Assembly: GCA_964614185.1 (NCBI GenBank)
Contig: CAZTKJ010000011.1
Location: forward strand, 1 to 64,000
Direction: 5' to 3'
Source: Suilimivivens sp964614185
GTDB lineage: Bacteria; Bacillota; Clostridia; Lachnospirales; Lachnospiraceae
Length of the DNA: 64,000 nt
The notes under the pieces were generated by a model. That model was given only the letters and a program-made list of their open reading frames with translations, was not told the origin of the DNA and did not search any database. Every line of letters begins with the position of its first letter. Position 1 is the stretch's first letter. The position numbers and the translations under genes are program-made. This document shows positions 50,676-59,032 of the stretch, in pieces.

Positions 50676-50707
50676 GTTAGTATATGCTAACATTTATTAG
50701 TTGTCAA
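50676..50707 (-). promoter_or_regulatory. feo promoter with DtxR-type operator
   Basis: On the minus strand TTGACA (50702-50707), 17-base spacer, TATACT (50679-50684). The palindrome GTTAGTATATGCTAAC (50676-50691, 7 of 8 pairs) covers the -10 box and resembles TTAG...CTAA sites of DtxR/IdeR proteins. The short DtxR gene at 52485 is the likely regulator. Confidence 0.82.
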
Positions 50708-50736
50708 GTACTTTTGTTTTTCAATAGAATGTCTTA

Positions 50737-50766
50737 TTGAACTTCTCTGTCTGATTATGTTACAAT
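50737..50766 (+). promoter_or_regulatory. Promoter of the GGDEF-dtxR operon
   Basis: TTGAAC (50737-50742), 18-base spacer, TACAAT (50761-50766), about 20 bases before the start codon. The -35 lies about 30 bases from that of the divergent feo promoter. Confidence 0.75.
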
Positions 50767-50787
50767 AAACTAGAAAGGGAGATAAGT

Positions 50788-52482
50788 ATGGAAAAACGGA
50801 ATGAACTGTCAAGTGTGATTCTGCTGCTGTTTGCCAGTGCGCTATTGATTGGTACAGTCATGCTGACATCTTCAAGGCGGGGAATCGATCAATCTCATTA
50901 CGAAAAACTGGACGAGGGCTGGTCTGTCACCATCAACGGAATACCATGTGAACAGACAGCGATGGGAGCCATTGTCTTTCCATTGGTGAATCATGGAGAC
51001 GAGGTTGTCCTGGAGACGATCCTTCCGGAAACCATCATTGCTAATCCGATCCTTGTCTTTTACAGCGTCCACTCCACCATATGGGCCGGGCTGGACGGAG
51101 AAGAAATTTTCAGCTACGGTCAGGATCTCTACCAGGAAGAAAAGCTGGTGGGATACGGATATCAATGCATCAGCCTGCCTCCGGATTACGAAGGGAGGAA
51201 ACTGTCTCTGAAGCTGACAGTCACTGAAGATGCGGCATTTTCTTCTTTTGATACACCGCAGCTATATGATGCCAACTGGTATATAAAAGATTATCTTAAG
51301 GAGAACCGGGTTCCCTTCATCATCAATCTTTTTCTGATCATATTCGGTATTTGCGTGATTATAGTTGTGACTGTTTTTCTTGTCCGGCTGCGCAGTCTGC
51401 CATGGCTCAGACTATTATGGGTGGCGCTGTTTTCAATCGGGATCGGAGGCTGGTCACTATGCAACTATAATCTGATGTTTCTGTTCTCGGACGATTTGGT
51501 GTTGAAGGTGTGCATGGAGTTTTCTCTATTGTATTTTCTGCCGATTCCGGTCTTTGCGTATTTTTATGCGGAGGCAATGCATACTGAGAGCAGGACCAGA
51601 AAGAACATTTATGCACTTATTATGGCATTACAGCTTATCTTTACACTGACGTCATATATACTGCAGTTGACCAATATCTGCCATTTTCCCAAAGTGCTCC
51701 GGCTCCAGCATATCCTGATAGCGATGATGGCACTGTATCTGATATGCATGTATACATCTGATATTCGCCACAAACGCCTGGAAAATGGGATATTGTTCGC
51801 AGGGGCCGTCATCATGATATTCTTTGCGACCTTTGATTTGCTGCGGTTTAACTTTGAAAAATATTTAAGCATGTCAGCTGGAAAACGGTATGTGGGCATA
51901 TTCAGTATCGGCGTCATGCTCTTCATAATGGCGATGCTGCTTGATTTTGGCAGGAACATCATACGTGTACTGTATGATGCTGCAAAAGGAGAAGCACTGG
52001 AAAAGCTGGCGTATTCGGATGCCCTCACCGGGCTTGCAAACAGGCGGAGCTGTGAAGATTGGTTTGATATAATAGATGCAGAACAGGAAGAAAAACAATA
52101 CGCTATCGGAGTATTTGATCTGAACAACTTAAAACAGGTAAATGACAGACTCGGACATGAGGAAGGAGACGCATTCATCCGTACTTTCGGGGTGATTCTG
52201 CATGAAGTTTTTGCACCTTACGGACTGGTAGGAAGGACGGGCGGTGATGAATTTCTCGTCATACTGAAAGATGTCTCTACCGAAGAAATCGATGCGCTGA
52301 TCGGACAGATGGAAAAGTTGATTGCACAGAAGAACAAGGAGCATCAGAATTGGAATCTGAGTACTGCTTACGGCATCAGCGAACATATAAAAGAGCCTGA
52401 CAAGAATGCAAGGCAGCTCTATAAACTGGCGGACGCGCGTATGTATGAGTGCAAAAAAGAGATGAAAAGGAAAGGTTATTGA
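50788..52482 (+). CDS. Membrane diguanylate cyclase with extracellular sensor
   Basis: 564 residues. N-terminal membrane helix (about 9-27), an extracytoplasmic beta-rich domain (about 35-175), seven membrane helices (about 180-390) and a C-terminal GGDEF domain (about 400-560) with SDALTGLANRR, GVFDLNNLKQVNDRLGHEEGD and intact GRTGGDEFLV. The layout is of the 7TM receptor type with a jelly-roll-like ligand domain. It should make cyclic di-GMP in response to an external signal. It ends two bases before the dtxR-like start. GGGAG before the ATG. Confidence 0.9.
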   Translation: MEKRNELSSVILLLFASALLIGTVMLTSSRRGIDQSHYEKLDEGWSVTINGIPCEQTAMGAIVFPLVNHGDEVVLETILPETIIANPILVFYSVHSTIWAGLDGEEIFSYGQDLYQEEKLVGYGYQCISLPPDYEGRKLSLKLTVTEDAAFSSFDTPQLYDANWYIKDYLKENRVPFIINLFLIIFGICVIIVVTVFLVRLRSLPWLRLLWVALFSIGIGGWSLCNYNLMFLFSDDLVLKVCMEFSLLYFLPIPVFAYFYAEAMHTESRTRKNIYALIMALQLIFTLTSYILQLTNICHFPKVLRLQHILIAMMALYLICMYTSDIRHKRLENGILFAGAVIMIFFATFDLLRFNFEKYLSMSAGKRYVGIFSIGVMLFIMAMLLDFGRNIIRVLYDAAKGEALEKLAYSDALTGLANRRSCEDWFDIIDAEQEEKQYAIGVFDLNNLKQVNDRLGHEEGDAFIRTFGVILHEVFAPYGLVGRTGGDEFLVILKDVSTEEIDALIGQMEKLIAQKNKEHQNWNLSTAYGISEHIKEPDKNARQLYKLADARMYECKKEMKRKGY

Positions 52483-52484
52483 AA

Positions 52485-52844
52485 ATGATTGTAAATGAGT
52501 CAGCTGAAAACTATTTAGAAACTATACTTATTTTAAGTAAAGCAAAGCCGGTAGTACGTTCCGTAGATGTTGCTGAAGAATTAGGCTTTAAGAAATCCAG
52601 CGTCAGTGTTGCCATGAAGAACCTTCGTGAGAAGAACCACATTACCGTTACCAAAGAAGGTTTCATTTATCTTACTGATTCCGGACGGGAAATTGCAGAA
52701 ATGATCTACGAGCGCCATGAATTGTTAAGTGACTGGCTTATGCGGCTTGGCGTAGACAAAGATATTGCTACGGAAGATGCCTGTCGGATTGAACATGTGA
52801 TCAGCAAAGAAAGCTTCGAAGCCATTAAAAATCATATAAAATAG
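52485..52844 (+). CDS. Short DtxR/MntR-family metal-dependent repressor
   Basis: 119 residues. Winged helix SAENYLETILILSKAKPVVRSVDVAEELGFKKSSVSVAMKNLREKNHITVTKEGFIYLTDSGREIA, then the dimer/metal region IYERHELLSDWLMRLGV and EDACRIEHVIS with His and Glu/Cys ligands. It lacks the C-terminal SH3-like domain. Divergent position to the feo operon and the DtxR-type dyad there make it the probable iron-dependent repressor of feo. The start at 52485 is chosen over 52449, which lies inside the GGDEF gene. Confidence 0.9.
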   Translation: MIVNESAENYLETILILSKAKPVVRSVDVAEELGFKKSSVSVAMKNLREKNHITVTKEGFIYLTDSGREIAEMIYERHELLSDWLMRLGVDKDIATEDACRIEHVISKESFEAIKNHIK

Positions 52845-52874
52845 CAGGAATTATTTCACAATTCCTGCTATTTT
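52838..52874. terminator. Bidirectional terminator after dtxR-like gene
   Basis: A perfect 15-bp inverted repeat (52838-52852 and 52860-52874) with a 7-base loop and A/T ends; it contains the dtxR-like stop codon. It serves the converging EAL gene as well. Confidence 0.9.
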
Positions 52875-52895
52875 ACGCTATGTATGAATAATTGT

Positions 52896-54569
52896 CTATT
52901 CTTCTTTCGACTCTACATACATTTCCAAAAATGTTCCCAGAGGACTTGGTCTGCCAAAATAGAATCCCTGAATATAGTCAGGATCGATCTCACAGATTCT
53001 GTCTAACTCCTCTTTTGTTTCAATTCCTTCAATGCAGAGTTTTAAATCAATACTGTGGGTCATTGCTACCATATGCTGCAGCAGATTGTGTTCATAATCA
53101 TTATTTAACGCTTTCACCGTAAAGCTGCGGTCTATTTTAATGGTGTTGGGATTCAGATTATACAAATAATGGAAATTGGAATAACCTGTTCCGAAATCAT
53201 CCAATGCCAGCAGAATGCCGTTCTTCTTAAGCCCTTCACAGAATCCGATAAAATTAGGATCCGATTCCAGCAACCCGCTTTCCGTCAGTTCCATAACTAC
53301 ACTTCCCTGAGAAAGTCCGTAGGCTGCAACGGCTTCCGTAATTTCAGTCAGCGCATCGCTTTTCATTACCTGAATATAGGATATATTAACTGAAATCCTG
53401 AAATCCGGTATGATTTTCTGTATCTGACTGCAGGCTGCCATAGCCTGACGGAGTACCCATTTACCTACAGGAATGATCAAACCGCTTTCTTCAAGAAGCG
53501 GGATAAACTCTGCCGGTGAAACAATACCGGTTTCTTCTGTCCGAAACCGCAACAATGTTTCCGCTCCTGTAAGCCTGTTATTTCTGATATCCACAATGGG
53601 CTGAAAATATGTTTCGAATCCCTCAAAATCATGATTTACAGCCTTCCGCATAATGCGGGTCAAATTTCTTTTATGCAGAAAAGCATGATAATCCTTCTTC
53701 GTATAAATATAATAGGTATTCTTACCTAAATCCTTGGCCTTGCTTAAGGAAAATTCCGACAGCTTCATCAGATTCTCATAAGACTGGTTGGTCACATCGG
53801 AAAGATTCAATATACCGGCTGAAATGGTATAAAAAACTTCATATCCGTTTTCTTCAATAAACGTCTCTATTTTATCATGTATTTTCCTGTAAAGCTGCTC
53901 CATTCCCTCTACCGTACCGTCAGGATCATGTATGATAAATTCGTCTGCAACCACACGGTATATTTTCTGTCCCTTCGTAGCAACGGCACGGATACACTCT
54001 GCCGTCTTATACAGAATCATATCTCCGTATTCCATGCCTTTGTTTTCATTGATCTCTTTAAAATTATCAATGCCGATCCTCAAAAGCAGTCCTTCCTGAT
54101 TCTGATCATTTAACGGAAATTCATTCTGCAGGATACCACCCCTAAGCAATCCGCTGACATTATCAGCTTTGGGTTTCTTGCCTATTTCATTGATACAACC
54201 TATCAGAAATTCAGGATTACCTTCTTCGTTCATAAGGACCCTGCCTCTGCAGTTGATCCATACAGCCTTGCCTTCCTTGTTGATCCAGCGGTACTGGAGA
54301 TTATGAAAATCCTTTTCTTTCCTTAAAATCATGGCCATATCATCATTTAAAAGTTTAAGGTCTTCTGCATATACAAACTTGGGAAACTGGTTTGTGGCAT
54401 CCTCCATTCTGCTCGACGGAATCGGAAATCTCTCCAGGGCATTTTCGGAAATACAGTAAGTATTGTCTTTAAAATCCAGAATATACAGATAACCATCAAT
54501 ACAGGGATTTAAAAGGCTTGCTATATTTTCAAACTGACTCATCGATATACGTTCTATGTCTTTTCCCAT
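52896..54569 (-). CDS. PAS-GGDEF(degenerate)-EAL phosphodiesterase
   Basis: 557 residues, soluble. PAS-like domain (about 15-135), GGDEF domain with the signature altered to RVVADEFII (so probably not a cyclase), and an EAL domain (about 305-555). The EAL catalytic residues are present: Glu in GAETLLRF, Asn in VNIS, ELTES, DDFGTGYS, Lys in IKIDRSF, Glu in EGIET and Gln in QGFYFGRP. It should break down cyclic di-GMP, with the degenerate GGDEF domain possibly sensing GTP. GGAGGG before the start. Confidence 0.9.
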   Translation of the reverse strand: MGKDIERISMSQFENIASLLNPCIDGYLYILDFKDNTYCISENALERFPIPSSRMEDATNQFPKFVYAEDLKLLNDDMAMILRKEKDFHNLQYRWINKEGKAVWINCRGRVLMNEEGNPEFLIGCINEIGKKPKADNVSGLLRGGILQNEFPLNDQNQEGLLLRIGIDNFKEINENKGMEYGDMILYKTAECIRAVATKGQKIYRVVADEFIIHDPDGTVEGMEQLYRKIHDKIETFIEENGYEVFYTISAGILNLSDVTNQSYENLMKLSEFSLSKAKDLGKNTYYIYTKKDYHAFLHKRNLTRIMRKAVNHDFEGFETYFQPIVDIRNNRLTGAETLLRFRTEETGIVSPAEFIPLLEESGLIIPVGKWVLRQAMAACSQIQKIIPDFRISVNISYIQVMKSDALTEITEAVAAYGLSQGSVVMELTESGLLESDPNFIGFCEGLKKNGILLALDDFGTGYSNFHYLYNLNPNTIKIDRSFTVKALNNDYEHNLLQHMVAMTHSIDLKLCIEGIETKEELDRICEIDPDYIQGFYFGRPSPLGTFLEMYVESKEE

Positions 54570-54645
54570 ATGATCCCTCCAACATCTTATCCAAATTCCG
54601 GATTATAGCTTATTTTTGTAAAAAAGCTCCAAATACAATACAGTA

Positions 54646-54674
54646 ATTTTAGCACGTTTTATTCATATTGACAA
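54646..54674 (-). promoter_or_regulatory. Promoter of the PAS-GGDEF-EAL gene
   Basis: On the minus strand TTGTCA (54669-54674), 17-base spacer, TAAAAT (54646-54651). Confidence 0.7.
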
Positions 54675-54709
54675 TGTTTTGCAAGGATTTCCATGGAATT
54701 TTCTACGAT

Positions 54710-57175
54710 TTATGCAATTTGATATACCGATTTACACTTAAATTCTACAGCATCTCCTTCCAATATCTCTACCTGGTGAATGCCTGCTTCCATATCAAAG
54801 AAATTGTCTGACAGCCTGACATCGCCATCTACTCCTTCAATTGATACGTTCTTAGCATAAGCATCTGCTTTAACAGTAAGAGTATTTCCTTCTCTGACAA
54901 GAGTCAGATGAGGGTCTTGAAAATAATAATGTTTAGGCGGGGTAAACAGACAGCTGTTTTCTGAAACGATCTTTCCGTCTGTAAGGAACTGATAGCTTAA
55001 ATGCATTTTTCTTTCATCATACTGATTGAAGTCCAGCTTCTCAAGCCATATTCCATCAAGGGCCGGAACTGTCACTTCCCTGCTTCCACTTTCCAGAACA
55101 GTGCTGTCCGGATTGCAGAGCTGCCATTTTACTGTGCCCGTTACATTCTTCCTGCTTTCATTGGCAACATGGAGTCTTGCGCTTTTTTCAATTGGCGCAG
55201 GTTCTGAGATACAGTAAGGCCTCTCACTAAGCTCACCTGTTTCCTCACAGGAAATCATAAGGGGCGCAAACATCTTCTTCTCTGCATAATGAAGAGCTTT
55301 CCACCGGCCATAATAATCAATGCTGGCCCATGAAGCTACCGGCCAGATATCATTGAGCTGCCATACGATGGCTCCCATGCATCTTCCCCTGTAACGTCTG
55401 AAATGTTCTACGCCGTAACGGATGGCATCTGCCTGCAAAAGCTGTGAAGCATACAGAAGATGTTCAAAATCCTTAGGATACAAATAAGTAGCTGACAGAT
55501 AATTCAGGATTTTTCCGTTGGCTGCCCGGTTTCTCTGGTGCATTTCCATGATCCTTGAAAAAATATTTCGATCCTCCGGACGTGTATAGCTTTCCACCGT
55601 TTTCAATGAAGGAAATGATTGAAAGCCAAACTCCGATAAATAGCGGAACCTGAATTTCCGATACTCCGTAAAAGGCTTGTCTCCATGCCAGACATCCCAA
55701 TAATGGACATCTCCTCTGTTTTCATCCCACGGATTATCGTAATTTCCGCCTGAAGAGGGACTGGAGGGCCAGTAAAAAGCAACCGGATCCTCTTCTTTCA
55801 ATATTTTAGGAATGATATATTCATATAGTTTAATATAATCATACTTCTGCTTGTCGGAAGGTTTCCAGGTTTTGTCAAGGGTCTGGGTTTCCATCTCATT
55901 ATTACCGCACCACAGCGCTAAAGAGGCATGGTGGCGGATTCTTCTGACATTCTCAATGATCTCCCGGGTAACGTTCCTTTCAAGCTCCTCATCCAGTTCA
56001 TAAGAAGCGCAGGCAAACATAAAGTCCTGCCACACCAGAATTCCCAGCTCATCACAAATATCAAAGAAATAGTCATCGGGATAATATCCTCCTCCCCACA
56101 CTCTGATACTGTTGTGATTGGCCCGGACTGCATCCTGTAAAAGCTTCTTTGTCCTCTCCCTGGTAACTCTTGAAAGCAGATTATCTTCCGGAATATAATC
56201 TGCTCCCATGGCAAAGATTTTGATTCCGTTCACTTCATGGGCAAAACAGTTTCCCCACTGATCTGCTTCTGTATTTACCGTTATGGTACGCAGCCCGATT
56301 CTCTTCTCCCATCTGTCAAGAACTTCTCCTTCTTCTGAAAGCAGCGCCACATTAGCCTGATAAAGAGGCTGCTCTCCATACCCTCTGGGCCACCAGATAA
56401 GAGGATTTGAAATTTCAATCCTGTAATCTTCTTCCTCCCCCGTAAGATTGGGACTCCATTTCTGCCCATCCGGTGAAATCACTTCTATCTCTACTCTGGT
56501 GGTATCTGTCTCTGTAAAAAGCTCCAGAGCCACATCAAAGTCAAGGGTTACTTTTCCTTCTTCGTGAACCTGTGTTATATAGACAGAATCAATCCTGCTC
56601 TCTTTAATGCCAAGCAGAGATACTTCTCTGAAAATACCGGCATCCGGGAGTCTTGGACCCCAATCCCATCCAAACATACAGTGGGCTTTCCTGAGATGGG
56701 GAAATCCTTCCATAGCTTCTAAAGAGCCGCCGGTATATATCTTTTCATTTTCTTCTTTAATATATTTCGTAGGGGAATGCAGCACCACCTTTAATTCGTT
56801 TTCCCCTGTCCTTATGTAGGAAAGTACATCAAATTCCCATACACGATGCATATTATAAGCGCTTCCCAAAAACTCTCCGTTCAAATAAATATCTGCCAGC
56901 GTATCTATTCCTTCAAAACGCAGCAGCAGCCCATCGCACTTATACAGTTCCTCTTCTACCGCAAAGACGGTACTGTAAGCAAAATCATTGTCCATCAGCG
57001 GAAGAACCTTTAATTCATTATCCCGATAGAAGGGATCAGGTATCAATTCCTGTTCCAGCAATGTACTGTAAACGCTGCCCGGTACTTCGGCTTTGATCCT
57101 GCCTTCTGGAAGAAGTTCCCTGTCCTTTCCTATTATTTCAAAATCCCATTTTCCGTTTAATATCTGCTTCAGCAT
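54710..57175 (-). CDS. GH2 beta-mannosidase
   Basis: 821 residues. N-terminal sugar-binding domain (NGKWDFEIIGKD), immunoglobulin-like domain, and TIM barrel. The acid/base Glu427 is in WCGNNEMET and the nucleophile Glu515 in YLSEFGFQS, the beta-mannosidase forms of the GH2 motifs; AHCMFGWDWGPRLPDAGI and RVWGGGYYPDD are also characteristic. No signal peptide, so it acts on imported manno-oligosaccharides. The start at 57175 (MLKQILNGKW) has AAAGGG upstream; the frame reaching 57349 is not supported by a ribosome site. Confidence 0.92.
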   Translation of the reverse strand: MLKQILNGKWDFEIIGKDRELLPEGRIKAEVPGSVYSTLLEQELIPDPFYRDNELKVLPLMDNDFAYSTVFAVEEELYKCDGLLLRFEGIDTLADIYLNGEFLGSAYNMHRVWEFDVLSYIRTGENELKVVLHSPTKYIKEENEKIYTGGSLEAMEGFPHLRKAHCMFGWDWGPRLPDAGIFREVSLLGIKESRIDSVYITQVHEEGKVTLDFDVALELFTETDTTRVEIEVISPDGQKWSPNLTGEEEDYRIEISNPLIWWPRGYGEQPLYQANVALLSEEGEVLDRWEKRIGLRTITVNTEADQWGNCFAHEVNGIKIFAMGADYIPEDNLLSRVTRERTKKLLQDAVRANHNSIRVWGGGYYPDDYFFDICDELGILVWQDFMFACASYELDEELERNVTREIIENVRRIRHHASLALWCGNNEMETQTLDKTWKPSDKQKYDYIKLYEYIIPKILKEEDPVAFYWPSSPSSGGNYDNPWDENRGDVHYWDVWHGDKPFTEYRKFRFRYLSEFGFQSFPSLKTVESYTRPEDRNIFSRIMEMHQRNRAANGKILNYLSATYLYPKDFEHLLYASQLLQADAIRYGVEHFRRYRGRCMGAIVWQLNDIWPVASWASIDYYGRWKALHYAEKKMFAPLMISCEETGELSERPYCISEPAPIEKSARLHVANESRKNVTGTVKWQLCNPDSTVLESGSREVTVPALDGIWLEKLDFNQYDERKMHLSYQFLTDGKIVSENSCLFTPPKHYYFQDPHLTLVREGNTLTVKADAYAKNVSIEGVDGDVRLSDNFFDMEAGIHQVEILEGDAVEFKCKSVYQIA

Positions 57176-57269
57176 ACTCTGCCCTTTCTTTATCCTTTCA
57201 TAATGAACTAAGTATAACACACACCCATTTTTTAAAATAGAATCTTTTAAGCAAAAAATTGTAAAAAAA

Positions 57270-57299
57270 TTGCAAATCCACCCGGTTATGGTATATAAT
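57270..57299 (+). promoter_or_regulatory. Promoter of the small-membrane/GGDEF-EAL operon
   Basis: TTGCAA (57270-57275), 18-base spacer, TATAAT (57294-57299). The leader of about 100 bases contains two small hairpins (GGATG/CATCC and CTCAT/ATGAG) but no recognised riboswitch. Confidence 0.72.
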
Positions 57300-57320
57300 C
57301 TTATTATATTATTATAGGTA

Positions 57321-57349
57321 AATGTAAATACTCTCACCGCACTTGTCAA
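57321..57349 (-). promoter_or_regulatory. Probable promoter of the beta-mannosidase gene
   Basis: On the minus strand TTGACA (57344-57349), 17-base spacer, TACATT (57321-57326). It faces the plus-strand promoter, so the two transcripts overlap at their 5' ends. Confidence 0.6.
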
Positions 57350-57407
57350 ATGGATGCTTCACATCCGCCTGACTCATTGCTCATGAGAATAAAAGGAGCC
57401 GTTCCGG

Positions 57408-57677
57408 ATGAAGAAAACCCCTAAACAAATTGCAGCTATGATATGCGTCATTTTACTGGTTCTCTTATATATTGTAACTTTGATTGTTGCGATACTTGAC
57501 TTCCCGGGTTCAGACAGAATGTTCGCTGCCTGTTTAATGGCTACCATAGGTCTTCCTATTCTGCTTTGGATCTATATATGGGTTTACGGCAGATTTGCAG
57601 GCAGGCATACCATCGCTGATCCGCCCTGTGAATCAGCGTCTTCAAAAAATATACAGGATGATAAGGAGGCACCATGA
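57408..57677 (+). CDS. Small two-helix membrane protein
   Basis: 89 residues: two hydrophobic segments (about 8-30 and 38-60) and a polar cytoplasmic tail. AAGGAG stands nine bases before the ATG. Its stop overlaps the start of the EAL gene (ATGA), so it may anchor or tune that enzyme. No family recognised. Confidence 0.7.
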   Translation: MKKTPKQIAAMICVILLVLLYIVTLIVAILDFPGSDRMFAACLMATIGLPILLWIYIWVYGRFAGRHTIADPPCESASSKNIQDDKEAP

Positions 57678-59014
57678 GTTCACATAATCAGGCTGATTCC
57701 GAATACCTATATCTCTATTCTTTACGAAAAATGGCTGAAGCCAATATGGATAAAAACCGCACTAATTTAACGAACCTTTTAAATTTGCGGGCTTTTTTAT
57801 TTAAGGCAGACGATCTGATCCGCTATCAGGATGCAAAGTATGCCGTTATTGTCATGGACATTGCCGGTTTTAAACTGATCAATGAATTTTGTTCCCGGGA
57901 CGTAGGTGACAATCTTCTAAGATATATTTCTGACTGTTTCCGCCTTTATGAAAGCAGCCGGACTGCAGTTTCACATTTTCGTGCGGATATTTTTGCACTC
58001 TGCACTCCCTATGAAACAGAAGACGATCTGGTCAGAATCGTGACTGATTTAAGTGAACGCATCAAATCATTCCCCATCAATTGTAAAGTCATGCCCGCTT
58101 TCGGAATATGCATTTCCAATGACAAAACCATCTCCGCTTCCCTTTTGCAGGACTATGCTTTTATTGCTCAAAAAACCGTAAAGGGAAATTATTTTACTAA
58201 TTACGCTTTTTTTGATGCCACTATGCGGGACAGAATGCTTCTTGAAAAAAAAGTGGAAAACAACTTCGATGAAGCTCTGACCACGGACCAGTTCCAGCTT
58301 TATATCCAACCTAAAGTCGATATGCGAAACGGTAAGATCGTAGGCGGTGAAGCCCTCATCCGCTGGCTTCATCCTGTAGACGGTCTGATGCCTCCCGATT
58401 CCTTTATCCCTGTTCTTGAAAAAAATACGTCCATCATTGATATGGACAAGTATATCTGGGAAAAAGTATTTCAGTTCGTAGCTGCTTTAAAGAAAGAACA
58501 TGGTATTGAACTTCCCATTTCCATTAATATATCAAGGCTCCATGCCTATGATACTACTCTGGTTGATACGTTGAAGAATCTCTCAGACAACTTAGGAATC
58601 GAACCTTTCCTGATTCCCTTAGAGCTTACTGAAAGCGCTTATTCCGCCAACGAAGGACTTATGTATGAAAAAATCCGTACCTTAAGGGATTTTGGGTTTA
58701 TTTTTTCCATGGATGATTTCGGAAGCGGATATTCTACCATGAATATGCTGGGCAGCCAGCCTGTAGACGAGATCAAAATCGATAAGGTCTTCCTGAATCA
58801 CATGGAAGACCCTAAATCACAAATTATTTTAAAACATTGTATAGATATGATCCGTTCTTTAGATATGCAGATCATCGTAGAGGGTGTGGAAACAGTATAC
58901 CAACAGGAAAAGCTGACAGAATGGGGCTGCCATGTTGCCCAGGGATATCTGTTCTATAAGCCCATGCCCGCAAAGGAGTTTAAAGATCTGGTGCTCAAAG
59001 AGCACCAAACCTAA
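57674..59014 (+). CDS. Degenerate GGDEF plus EAL phosphodiesterase
   Basis: 446 residues, soluble. The first 190 residues are a GGDEF domain that has lost its active site (HFRADIFALC in place of RxGGDEF). The EAL domain (about 200-446) has GEALIRW, INISRLH, ELTES, DDFGSGYS, IKIDKVF, EGVET and QGYLFYKPM, so all main catalytic residues are kept. It should hydrolyse cyclic di-GMP. It converges with carB and overlaps its end by 4 bases. Confidence 0.9.
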   Translation: MSSHNQADSEYLYLYSLRKMAEANMDKNRTNLTNLLNLRAFLFKADDLIRYQDAKYAVIVMDIAGFKLINEFCSRDVGDNLLRYISDCFRLYESSRTAVSHFRADIFALCTPYETEDDLVRIVTDLSERIKSFPINCKVMPAFGICISNDKTISASLLQDYAFIAQKTVKGNYFTNYAFFDATMRDRMLLEKKVENNFDEALTTDQFQLYIQPKVDMRNGKIVGGEALIRWLHPVDGLMPPDSFIPVLEKNTSIIDMDKYIWEKVFQFVAALKKEHGIELPISINISRLHAYDTTLVDTLKNLSDNLGIEPFLIPLELTESAYSANEGLMYEKIRTLRDFGFIFSMDDFGSGYSTMNMLGSQPVDEIKIDKVFLNHMEDPKSQIILKHCIDMIRSLDMQIIVEGVETVYQQEKLTEWGCHVAQGYLFYKPMPAKEFKDLVLKEHQT

Positions 59015-59032
59015 TGGGAATCCTCTTTGAGC
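58993..59032. terminator. Inverted repeat across the convergent gene ends
   Basis: GCTCAAAGAG (58993-59002) and CTCTTTGAGC (59023-59032) pair perfectly around both stop codons. A competing hairpin TGGTGCTC/GAGCACCA (58989-59007) uses the same left arm. No T tail, so end of transcription here is uncertain. Confidence 0.45.

Noticed and set aside
52449..52484. Upstream start for the DtxR-type gene overlapping the GGDEF gene
   Set aside because: It would add 12 charged residues not typical of the family, and the ATG at 52485 immediately follows the GGDEF stop in a coupled arrangement.
57300..57407. Possible cyclic-di-GMP riboswitch in the leader of the EAL operon
   Set aside because: The conserved GEMM elements (CACGGCAAACC-type core and its tetraloop/receptor) are not present; only small unrelated hairpins are seen.
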